Shown here one piece after another: positions 54,869 to 64,000 of a stretch of 64,000 nt of DNA; within the stretch, counting starts at the first letter, position 1; every line of letters begins with the position of its first letter. The notes under the pieces are model-generated. The model was not told the DNA's origin. It did no database searches and saw nothing but the letters and a program-made list of their open reading frames with translations. The stretch is taken from contig CM064509.1 of assembly GCA_032716605.1 (NCBI GenBank), positions 50,227,990 to 50,291,989 of the forward strand, written 5' to 3'. This DNA is from Paralithodes platypus (taxonomy: Eukaryota > Arthropoda > Malacostraca > Decapoda > Lithodidae). The translations under genes and the position numbers were made by a program.

Positions 54869-57353
54869 AACAATGTGGGGAGGAGGCTGTGGATAGCCAA
54901 CACCTTCTTCCGACACAGAATGATCCACAGGTACACGTGGAAACGGATGTTGTCGATGAAGGATAAGACAGTGGTGGAACGAAAGTCATTGATTGATTAT
55001 GTATGTGTGGATGAACGAATGAAGAAATCTGTGATGGATGCTAGGGTGTATAGGGGTATTGGAGGGGGTCTGTCTGATCATTATGTAGTGGTAGCTAAGG
55101 TTAGGATACAAAAGAAGTGGGTGAGGAGAGCGGGAGGGAGGCGAGAGGAGGGTGGAATGGTGAGGAGGGTGGAGAGGTTGCAGGAGGAGGAAGTCAGGGA
55201 GGAGTACAGGAGAGCAGTGGAAAGACGACTAGGTGGGTTCGACCTGGAAGTTATGGAGGAAGTGGAGGAGATGAGCAAGGTGTTTAAGGATGAGATCTGT
55301 GCAGCATGTGAGGAGGTGTGTGGAGTGAGGAGAAGAGGGAGGGGAGTGAAAGGTACAGCATGGTGGACAGAAGAGGTAAGAATAGCTGTGGAAGAAAAGA
55401 AGAAAGCATATAGAGAGTGGTTGGGTAGTAGAGGGAATGAAGATTCCGAGAGGCAGAAACGAGCGAGGTACGTGGAGAGTAAGAGGGTGGTGAAGAGAGT
55501 AGTGAAGGAAAGTAAGAGAAGAGTAGATGAGGAATTTGGAAGGAATCTGAGTGTAAAATGGAGGGAGAGTAAGAAACTGTTCTGGAAAGAAGTCAAGAAA
55601 GTTAGGGAAGGTAGCAAGGGAAACAGTAAGGGTGTGAAAGATAAGAATGGGAGAATGCTAGCCGAGAAGCAAGAGAGAGTCGAAAGATGGAGGGAGTACT
55701 TCAGTGAGTTGCTAAATGAAAGGAATGAAGAGCCAGCAAACATAGCTGGATATGGTATGGGAGGGAGAAGAAGAGAAGTAGTGGAGGAGGAGGTGGGGAT
55801 CAGGAGGTCAGAAGTGTGGGAAGCCATGAAAAGAGTGAAGTTGGGGAAAGCACCAGGAACAGATGGAGTGTGTGGGGAAATGTTGAGGTATGGTGGTGAG
55901 ATAGTGATAGAATGGGTATGGAAAATGTGCAAACTAGCATGGGAGAAGGGGAGTGCACCCGATGACTGGAAGACTGGCATAATAGTCCCCCTATATAAGG
56001 GCAAAGGGGAAAGAGGAGTGTGTGGTAACCACCGAGGAATATGTCTTCTAAGCGTAGTAGGGAAGGTATACAGTAGGGTAGTGATTGAGAGAGTGAGAGT
56101 GAGAACGGAGAAATGGATAGGCGACGAGCAGGGAGGTTTTAGGAAGGGAAGAGGATGTGTAGATCAGATTTTTACCCTGAATTGTGTTGTGGAGAAGTAT
56201 CTGGAGAAGAAACAAAAGGTGTATGTTGCCTTTATGGACTTAGAGAAGGCCTATGACAGAGTGGATAGAGAAGGTTTGTGGAAAGTACTTCGAATATACG
56301 GAGTAGAGGGCAAATTGCTGAAAGCAGTGAAGAGCATGTATGAGGGTGCAAAGGCGGCAGTACGTGTGGAGAGTGAGCAGAGCGAGTTCTTTGACCTGAA
56401 TGTTGGTTTGAAACAGGGGTGTGTGATGTCCCCGTGGTTGTTTACTGTATATATGGATGGAGTTATGAAAGAAATACTATCAAGAGCAGTGGATGTTGGT
56501 GTATCGCTGAAAAGGGAGGGAATTGAGTGGAAGCTACCTATACTGCTGTTTGCGGATGATACAGTTCTGATGAGTGATAATGAATGGGAGTTGCAGGGTC
56601 TGGTAAATGAGTTTGGAACAGTGTGCGAAAAACGGAATTTGAAGGTAAATACGGGGAAGAGCAAGGTTATGGTCTTCGAAAGGGGTGAAGTCACAGAGTG
56701 TGAGGTGAAGCTGAACGGTCAGGCTATGGAGATCGTCAACTCTTTTAAGTATCTGGGCAGTGTGTTGAGTAAAGATGGGACTATGGATGAAGAGGTGCGG
56801 GAGGGTACAACAGGGGAAGAGGGTTGTAGGAACGCTAAAAGCAGCAACAAGAAATAGGGTGGTCAGTATGGAAGTGAAGAAGTCCTTGCATGACAGTGTG
56901 GTAATCCCGACACTGACTTACGGAAGCGAAGCATGGACGTTGGTTGAGAGACTCAGACCAAGAGTGAGAGCAGTGGAAATGAATTACTTAAGGAGTGCGT
57001 GCGGAGTTACATGGAGGGATAGACAGACTAATGAGGAAGTAAGAAGGAGGTGTGGTGTGGAGGTAGATGTGCTGGAAAGTGTGAAAAGGAACAACTTGAG
57101 ATGGTTCGGCCATATGGAACGTATGGAAAGCGAGAGAATGACTAAGAGGGTGTACGAGAGCGAGGTGGAGGGACAGAGGGGGAGAGGTAGACCGAATATG
57201 AGGTGGAAGGATGGAGTGAGGAAGTACATGAACGAAGGCGGTGCTGGTTGGGGGGAGGGGCGTCGACTGACTGGGGACAGAGGTGCATGGGGGCGGTTCG
57301 TTCGTGGCCACCCCTTCGGGGATCACGGCGTCAGGCAATAGATAGATAGATAG
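54869..57353 (+). mobile_element. RTE-like LINE, 5'-truncated, copy 3 (best preserved)
   Basis: AACAATAGAA occurs at 54859-54868 and 57354-57363, a 10-bp target duplication. The 3' end is GGCAATAGATAGATAGATAG. The element starts inside the endonuclease C-terminus (RRLWIANTFFRHRMIH), with a few extra bases at the 5' junction. Confidence 0.93.
54875..57341 (+). pseudogene. RTE copy 3 protein: endonuclease end, reverse transcriptase, C-terminal region, one frameshift
   Basis: 54875-56857 is open for 660 codons: GLSDHYVVV (endonuclease end), GTAWWTEEV, LGKAPGTDGVCGEM, DWKTGIIVPLYKGKGERG, FMDLEKAYDRVD (catalytic D), GLKQGCVMSPWLF, LLFADDTVLMSD (catalytic A-D-D, as expected for the clade), and FKYLGSVLSKDGTMDEEV. 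A 2-bp loss near 56803 shifts the frame, and the C-terminal part continues at 56775-57341 with ALKAATRNR-type sequence and LRWFGHMERM. Apart from the 5' truncation this is the only lesion seen. Frames on the minus strand here are shadows. Confidence 0.93.
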
Positions 57354-57392
57354 AACAATAGAACGCCCAGCTCTTCCATATTTCGCCTTCTG

Positions 57393-57393
57393 T

Positions 57394-57460
<67 letters not shown>
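57393..57460. repeat. (CA)n microsatellite
   Basis: About 34 uninterrupted CA units directly before the 466-bp duplicated segment. A shorter (CA)n begins the second unit. Confidence 0.95.
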
Positions 57461-57462
<2 letters not shown>

Positions 57463-58376
57463 GCACTACCGAGGATTAACCTCCCATTGTAGTACCCGCA
57501 CCGCACCCTCTTTACCTCACTTACCAAAACAGTTTCTGTATGTATGTATGTCTGTGTGCATACGTGAGCGTTTGTGTATACGGACATGTGCACACTTACT
57601 GCATGTTCTTATGTTCCTATATATGTATGTATATGTATGTGCGCACGTACATGTATATACGTATGTTCTGTATATGAGTAAGTTAATAAATGTGTAAATG
57701 TACTGTATATCACTTACTCTCATGGTTATTTTATGATAATTTGTATTCTGCACATGCATCATTATTGTATTTATTTATTTTGTTTGTAAACTAAGCTTAC
57801 CATCCTCATATCTGTACATCTCATGTTCATCCACTAAATTGTAAAATGTGTATTTTCAGCTCATGAGGCTGCCATTCTTTAATAAACTGTTTATTATTAT
57901 TATTATTATTATTATTACACACACACCTGCACTACCGAGGATTAACCTCCCATTGTAGTACCCGCACCCTCTTTACCTCACTTACCAAAACAGTTTCTGT
58001 ATGTATGTATGTCTGTGTGCATACGTGAGCGTTTGTGTATACGGACATGTGCACACTTACTGCATGTTCTTATGTTCCTATATATGTATGTATATGTATG
58101 TGCGCACGTACGTGTATATACGTATGTTCTGTATATGAGTAAGTTAATAAATGTGTAAATGTACTGTATATCACTTACTCTCATGGTTATTTTATGATAA
58201 TTTGTATTCTGCACATGCATCATTATTGTATTTATTTATTTTGTTTGTAAACTAAGCTTACCATCCTCATATCTGTACATCTCATGTTCATCCACTAAAT
58301 TGTAAAATGTGTATTTTCAGCTCATAAGGCTGTATTCTTTAATAAACCGTTTATTATTTATTATTATTATTATTTA
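57461..58376. repeat. Tandem duplication, two ~450-bp units offset by 466 bp
   Basis: Unit 1 starts CTGCACTACCGAGGATTAAC at 57461 and unit 2 at 57927. They match almost base for base to the TTTAATAAAC and (ATT)n end, with only a CGCAC deletion, single substitutions and a few indels. (CA)n and (ATT)n lie at the junction. No protein is encoded. The AATAAA next to (ATT)n suggests a retroposon 3' end. Confidence 0.9.
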
Positions 58377-61300
58377 TGTCCAACTTGCTCAAAACCTATC
58401 ACTTCGAGTCGCCACACTAAGGGTTCAGTTCTCTGCAATTCATGCAGGAACTGGACCCACTTCACCTGCACAACACTTGCCTCCAAGAAACACTACACGA
58501 ACACCTGGACCTGCTCCTCATGCCCCTCCCTCTCCCAGTCAAATCCCTCGCCTAAAACCCGTCCACCTCTCCTCCCCAACCCCCCTAGCCTTCCCATATC
58601 ATCCACTCCCCCCCCTAAAACTCGTCCACCTCTCCTCCCTAACCCCCCTAACCTTCCCATACCATCCACATCAACACACCACACCCCATCCTAATCCATT
58701 CCAACCCCCATCTCCTGCTCCCCAATCCCCACCCCCACCTCACCCATCCCAACCCCCAGCCCCTCCCTCACCCCCTCCCTCACCCCCACCCCATCCTCGT
58801 GCAGCAGCACCCAACATGCATCGTGCACATAACATTAACATTCTCCAATTGAACATAGATGGCATCAACACAAAGAAACAGGAACTCTCACACTTCATCA
58901 AACAACACAACATACACATTGCCATCTTACAAGAAACAAAACTCCGCACAACACAAAAAACACCCACATTTCATGATTTCACCACCATCAGACAAGACCG
59001 GGCTGTCGGCGGAGGCACCCTGGTACACAAAGAAATATCATACATAGTTACCAGTGTACAAACCAAATCCCTCCTCCCCCCAAATGATAACACAACAGAA
59101 ATTCAATCAATTAAAATACGCACTGGCAACAACTCCAACATAACCATCATAAACACATACATCCCCTACAGTACCAAATGAATACAGACCACACTTACAA
59201 CACATCACATCATCCTGGGTGGTGACTTCAACGCCAAGACGTCGGCCTGGTTTGTCGACAACCCTGACACATACAGAGGGCTGGTACTACAAAACCAAAC
59301 TGATAACCTCATCATCCTTAACGACATCCATCAACATACCCATATTCCTCACCAAGCCCTCTATAACCCATCATCTCCAGACATCACCTTTTGCTCTCCA
59401 GAACTCGCCCCCACAACATCCGGGAGGGTGGTCAGAACCTTAGGCTCTGACCACCTCCCGATCATTATCACCACCAAAACCAGACTCACCCCAGCTAACC
59501 ACAAACACACATACACCAATTATAAAAGAGCTAACTGGGAAGCATTCACAAATGAGACAGAACAACACTTCACAACTCTAAACAGTACACCCATCACTAA
59601 CATCAACAATGCTGTACACATACTCAATAAAACTATCCAAAACGCTGACAAGAAACACATTCCAAGAGGTAACAGAAAAAGACACAACCCCAACTTCACA
59701 CCAGAAATTCAAAACCTCATCAGACAACGCGACATACTGAAACACTCCCCAGCACCCCACACACAAGACATCACACAACAAATCCAAGCACTCAACACCC
59801 AAACTAACAACAAAATACAAGAACAACAAAAACTAAATTGGAATAACTTCCTACAAACACTTGATCGCAAAACAAACCCCAAAAAACTCTACAAAACACT
59901 AAACAGCATCACACTTTCCAACAGCAACACAACACAATCACATGCTGCAATCACAACAACAGACTCTACTCCTTCATGTAAACAACAAGCAAACACTCTC
60001 ATCAATCACTTCTCACATGTCAGCCACCTAAAACCTCACAAAGACGACCGACGTGTCATCCGACGTAAGAGACAATTCCCCACAGACCCTGACTATACAC
60101 CCTTCACCAATCACCAGACAAAGTATATCATCAACAATCTCAAGCACTCACCCACTTGTGGCCTAGACAACATAAGCAACATACACCTCAGACACCTGGG
60201 ACCACAAGGCATACAAGCACTCACTAACATATCAAACTACAGTTATTCACACAACACAATACCAGACATTTGGAAGCATGGTCTCATCACCACATTCCCC
60301 AAACCAAACAAAGACCCAACGCTGCCCTCCTCGCACCGCCCCATCACACTCCTTTGCTCCCCCTCCAAAGTCATGGAACGCCTAGTATTACAACTAATTA
60401 CACCCGACCTACATCTAGCTCCAACACAACATGGCTTTAGGCCACTGCACTCCACAAACACTCTTCTCACAGACCTTACACAAAGAGCTTTTGACGGCAT
60501 CAACTCAGCTAGACCACCACACAGATCACTATTAGCCACACTCGACATTAGTAAAGCCTTCGATGCCATCCCCCGCCACAACCTAACACACAAAATCTAC
60601 AACACAAACATGCACAACAACACAAAAAGGTGGCTGGCCAACTTCCTAGCAGGCAGATGTGCACACGTATCTTTTGCCGGTCAGTCATCTAAAATCAGAA
60701 ACTTTCCAAACAGAGTCCCACAAGGATCCGTCCTATCGCCCTCACTCTTCAATCTGTACATGCACGATATAACTACACCCAATACGCCCCAAATAAACTT
60801 AGCCTCCTATGCAGATGACATAACACTCACATGCACACACCATGACCCAAAAAGAGCAACAGATCTCCTTCAACCCTATCTCAACACACTACATGGCTGG
60901 TGCACTACAAACAGACTTAATCTAGCCCCAGCCAAATCCACCGCAACCCTGCTCACAAGCTGGACAGGAGAACACGAATACATCCCTCAACTCACCATAA
61001 ACAACACACCCCTAACACATACACACACACCCAAAATCCTAGGAGTAACATATGATACTCATATGACATTCAAGCAGCACACCACAAACATTAAAAAGAA
61101 ACTGACACCCAGACTTAATGCCCTCAGGTCACTTGCTTACACAAAAGTTGGACACAACAAAGAAACTATAACCACAGTATATAAACAATACATAAGATCA
61201 GTGATGGAATACGCAAGCCCAGCCTGGGGTTCTAACTTAGCTGAAACACATCATAAGACCTTACAGACTATTCAAAACAAAGCCCTGAAGATCATTACAG

Positions 61301-61940
61301 GCTGCACAGCTACTGCACCCACAGATCACCTACATCAAGAAACCAAAATCCTCAAAGTCAAAGACCATCTGGACATGAGAGGCACTCAATTCCTGGCAGC
61401 AGCCTCCACGAACCAAGACCACCCACTAAACTACATGGCAACACACCCACAGACACCAAGAAATATCAAAACAACACCCAGCACACGGTATCACACACAA
61501 TTACTGTCCTCTCTCCCTCCCTGCCCACCCCGAACCAATTTCCAGAAGCACATCCATACTCATATCTCTCGCCGATCCATCCACTCACTCACAGACAACA
61601 CGCAGCTGCAAGCACGACCTCCCGAAATCCATCCTTTCGAATCCTCCCTTCCTCGCGAGGACAGAGTCCACCTGGCCAGGCTGAGATGCGGACACCATCC
61701 AGCTCTCCTGAGCTATCAGAAGAGACTGGATGACTCCGTTGTCGACGCCTGCCCGGGATGTAACACAGCACCCCATACCATTAAACACATCATAGAAGAC
61801 TGCATTTCACACAACCACTTACGCCAACAACACAATCTACACTCAATGAGAGCTCTGTGGGAAAGCCCGATCGTGGCCATGGCCTTCCTCAAAGACTCGG
61901 GGCTGGTCGGCCAGGCAGCTTAGGGAACAACAACAACAAC
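58377..61940 (+). mobile_element. Jockey-superfamily LINE, copy 2 (5'-truncated), with CAA-repeat tail
   Basis: Begins TATGTCCAACTTGCTC, i.e. just after the 2A motif relative to the copy at 1-1530, so the 2A and leader are absent. It contains the PHD-like finger (out of frame with the rest), proline-rich linker, endonuclease, reverse transcriptase and C-terminal finger. It ends GGGAACAACAACAACAACTC. Confidence 0.9.
58380..61923 (+). pseudogene. Jockey LINE copy 2 polyprotein: PHD-like finger, endonuclease, reverse transcriptase
   Basis: The PHD-like frame (CNSCRNWTHFTC) ends at a stop near 58692. The endonuclease frame runs through HRAHNINILQLNIDGI and ILQETKLRTT to a TGA at 59179-59181. Compared with the copy at 1-1530, a 13-bp and a 14-bp deletion flank this TGA and together restore the frame, so GGDFNAKTSAW, SDHLPI and the reverse transcriptase follow in the same frame. 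The reverse transcriptase shows FPKPNKDPTLPSSHRPITLL, ATLDISKAFDAIPRH (catalytic D), RVPQGSVLSPSLFNLYM and ASYADDITLTC (YADD, about 60807-60840). The C-terminus has HPALLSYQKRLDD and a C-x2-C/H/C cluster (CPGCNTAPHTIKHIIEDC). Only the single stop and the lost start separate it from an open frame. Confidence 0.92.
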
Positions 61941-61981
61941 TCGTACAGGATTAATAGCTTTAACCAAAATGGTCAAACTCC
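61941..61981. repeat. Minisatellite remnant
   Basis: TTAACCAAAATGGTCAAACTCCTTAA is the complement of the unit in the arrays at 1513-1662 and 4121-4580. It continues after the next element (GTGGCCATAGCCAAAATGGC at about 62671). Confidence 0.7.
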
Positions 61982-62661
61982 TTAACCCTTTGGCGCACGA
62001 TGACTCGTTCAGAGTCATTAGGTATTTTTTTCCTGGGCGCACGATGACTCGTTAAGAGTCATTAAACTTATAAATATTCGCCAAAAATTAAGTTTTCGTC
62101 TGACGCGCGTCATATTTGGCATAGATATTAAGTATTACGTCTAGTTCAATGGGTACAATTGGCAACCCCCTCAGTTTAACCGTTTACTCACGGCTGGCTG
62201 GGAAGGGATCAGCGTACAGCTCAGTCTGTGTTTCGATACTTTCACGTTCATTCGTGTATCTCAGTAACTATTTGGTTTATAGTAATTCTAAAGTTACCAG
62301 TGGAATCCTCATTAAATTCCGCTTCCATATATGTATGCAAATCAAAAACGTTGCGGGCAAAATTTTGAGCTAGCGCAAGTTGGAGATAAGGTATTTACTT
62401 TTTTGTTTACAATTCTTATTTCGGAGTACCCCAATGTGGTTGTTTTGTATTTATTCTATGTTTTTATTCGCTTATCTTCAAGTTCAATCAATAACGAAGC
62501 CGATGGTACCTCATTAATCCAAATACAAGGATTTTTTGGTGGATAAAAACGTCACAGAAACAAATTATCGCCGGGCACAAAACTGGCTCTGAGTGAGCTG
62601 AGATATATTTTGAGAGTGGGAAAAACTTTGATTGGAAACTATAGGTGCGCCAAAGGGTTAA
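61982..62661 (-). mobile_element. TTAA-flanked MITE, family B, copy 2
   Basis: A 680-bp element with TTAACCCTTTGGCGCAC and its exact complement at the ends, in inverted orientation relative to 2672-3348. The left subterminal region repeats GCGCACGATGACTCGTT twice. It is inserted in the TTAA of a minisatellite unit. Confidence 0.88.
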
Positions 62662-62991
62662 TTGTCTAAGTGGCCATAGCCAAAATGGCTACACTATATT
62701 CCTTCTGTACTTTCTCCATGCCCGATAAGATACATGATATTTTGATATATGTGGCACAGCCCTTGTATCCAACACAATACCCTGCGTGCAACCCTCTTGA
62801 ATCCCGCACTACGTTGCTTGCAACTTTAATTATTATTATTATTATTATTATTATAAATACTTTTTGGTCATGTAGATTACATGAAATTTGTTTTGAACAT
62901 TTGTTCATACAGTCATAATGCATAAAAATATATCACATTCTTACAAATAGGGTATCATGTTAATATTACATACCTGAGAATATGAGAGTTA
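62662..62991. other. Minisatellite remnant, (ATT)n and unassigned sequence
   Basis: (TTA)n at about 62828-62853. No gene was recognised. Confidence 0.5.
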
Positions 62992-63736
62992 AGCCTGGTT
63001 CACACATAGACGAGTCAGTGCCCGAGTCCAACACGAGTGATGAAATTTTGCTATTTGGCAATGACTCGTCAATACTCTGCAACACTCGTGTAGACTCGTG
63101 TTACACTCGTGTTTACTCTCCGTGTATCGGGGTGTGTCCTGGGTATTCGCCACGTGGCCCAAAAATTTCATACATGCATGAAATTTCTTGTTCCCGTCAC
63201 GAGTTCGAAGGACATACGTGTAGACTCGTGTTGACTCTTGTTGACTCTTCATGACTCGTGTTGACTCTTGTTGACTCTTCGTGACTCTTGTTGAACTCTG
63301 CATAACTCTTTGTGACTCGTGTTGACTCTTATTACACTCTTGGGTGAATCAGGCACCTGCACAATGGGGGCCTCTCTTGGGAGCACTCATTGTGACTCTT
63401 GTTCCACTCTTGTTGACTCTTGTTACACTCTTGTTGACTCTTGTTACACTCTTGTTGACTCGTGTTGACTCGTACCGACTCTTTGTTTTCGTACCCTGGA
63501 ATTTGACCGTTATTTTTCAAAATTATGACACTCGTGTTGGGTTCGTGTTACACTCGTGTAGACTCTCTGTTACTCGTACGGACTCTTGTCCGAACACGTG
63601 TTGCCTCGTGTAACACTCGTGTTGACTCGGGATCAGTTACTACTGGTGTAGTAATCTGCCTCCAGCAACGCCGATAATCGACGAGTGTCACTCGTGTTGA
63701 ACTCGGGCACCGACTCGTCTATGTGTGAACCAGGCT
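62992..63736. mobile_element. Non-autonomous element E2 (ACTCG-motif family)
   Basis: Inverted ends AGCCTGGTTCACACATAGAC and complement, TTA on both sides (62989-62991 and 63737-63739). The interior is mostly ACTCGTGTTGACTC-type repeats, with CATACATGCATGAAAT at the centre as in E1. 745 bp, no coding capacity. Confidence 0.8.
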
Positions 63737-63739
63737 TTA

Positions 63740-63865
63740 AGCATGGTTAACACATACAAGAGTCAGTGCCCGAGTCCAACACGAGTGAGGACATTTTCAT
63801 ATTCGACAATGACTTGTGTATACTTTTCGTGACTCTTCGTGACTCGTGTTTCTTACGACCGGCAC
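63740..63865. mobile_element. Element E3, truncated copy of the ACTCG-motif family
   Basis: Starts AGCATGGTTAACACATACAA immediately after the TTA shared with E2, continues with GTGCCCGAGTCCAACACGAG, and loses similarity near 63865. The remaining sequence to the window end is unassigned. Confidence 0.65.
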
Positions 63866-64000
63866 TACGAAATAAACAAGGGTACTTAATAATGGACTAG
63901 ATGATAGGCTATATCTGCAACAACGGTACGCTAATTCCAAACCCTCGAACTTTTACGCCAGTGAACAAAACACTTAAAACCCTCCAGAGTTAATCTACTG

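Overview
This window is repeat-dominated DNA from a eukaryote, most likely an invertebrate animal. It holds APE-type LINEs, a P-like transposon, piggyBac-style TTAA elements, tRNA-headed SINE pieces, very long (AT)n and (CA)n tracts and a TGACCTTTGACC-rich satellite. The mixture would suit a marine arthropod such as a decapod crustacean, but that is a guess because I found no host protein-coding gene. Every recognisable open reading frame belongs to a mobile element.

Layout, left third. Positions 1-1530 (minus strand) hold the 5' half of a Jockey-superfamily LINE whose open frame encodes a 2A-like peptide, a PHD-like zinc finger, a proline-rich linker and an AP endonuclease. A minisatellite follows, interrupted by a chain of four TTAA-flanked elements (1663-3914), then more minisatellite and tandem repeats. 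From about 6.5 to 16.4 kb a Ty3/gypsy-like polyprotein relic is broken into three pieces. The breaks are two large non-autonomous inverted-repeat elements (6952-9749 and 9783-13529, the second containing another element at 11448-12779) and a minus-strand LINE (14149-16025, itself containing a 201-bp TTAA element). An almost full-length RTE-like LINE follows (16367-19990) with a TTAA element inside it.

Middle. 20281-23954 is a P-like DNA transposon with terminal inverted repeats of about 0.7 kb, a 7-bp target duplication and a 501-aa transposase frame. After a possible LTR and an (AT)n tract carrying two head-to-head tRNA-like sequences comes a 2.8-kb satellite-like region dense in nuclear-receptor-type motifs (about 26.9-29.7 kb). 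A second RTE copy (30989-32920) has a 14-bp target duplication. At 34728-38213 a DNA transposon encodes a cysteine-rich protein with an XPG/FEN-like nuclease signature. It sits precisely inside a LINE, with a 3-bp duplication whose removal restores the LINE reading frame.

Right half. 40.1-47.8 kb holds two more TTAA elements, a zone rich in the motif AGGCCTA, a retroposon with an (AAGAC)n tail, and a foldback element (45951-47786) carrying an inserted element made largely of ACTCGTGTT-type motifs. 47.8-51.3 kb holds rearranged minus-strand RTE fragments. 52.03-54.30 kb is a second 2A-bearing LINE with a different reverse transcriptase, 54.87-57.35 kb is the best-preserved RTE copy, and 58.38-61.94 kb is a second copy of the 2A/PHD LINE family, truncated at the 5' end. 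The window closes with another TTAA element and more ACTCG-motif elements.

The genes do not form a host pathway. The window is a stratified record of successive insertions, several of which can be ordered because paralogous empty sites are present in the same window.
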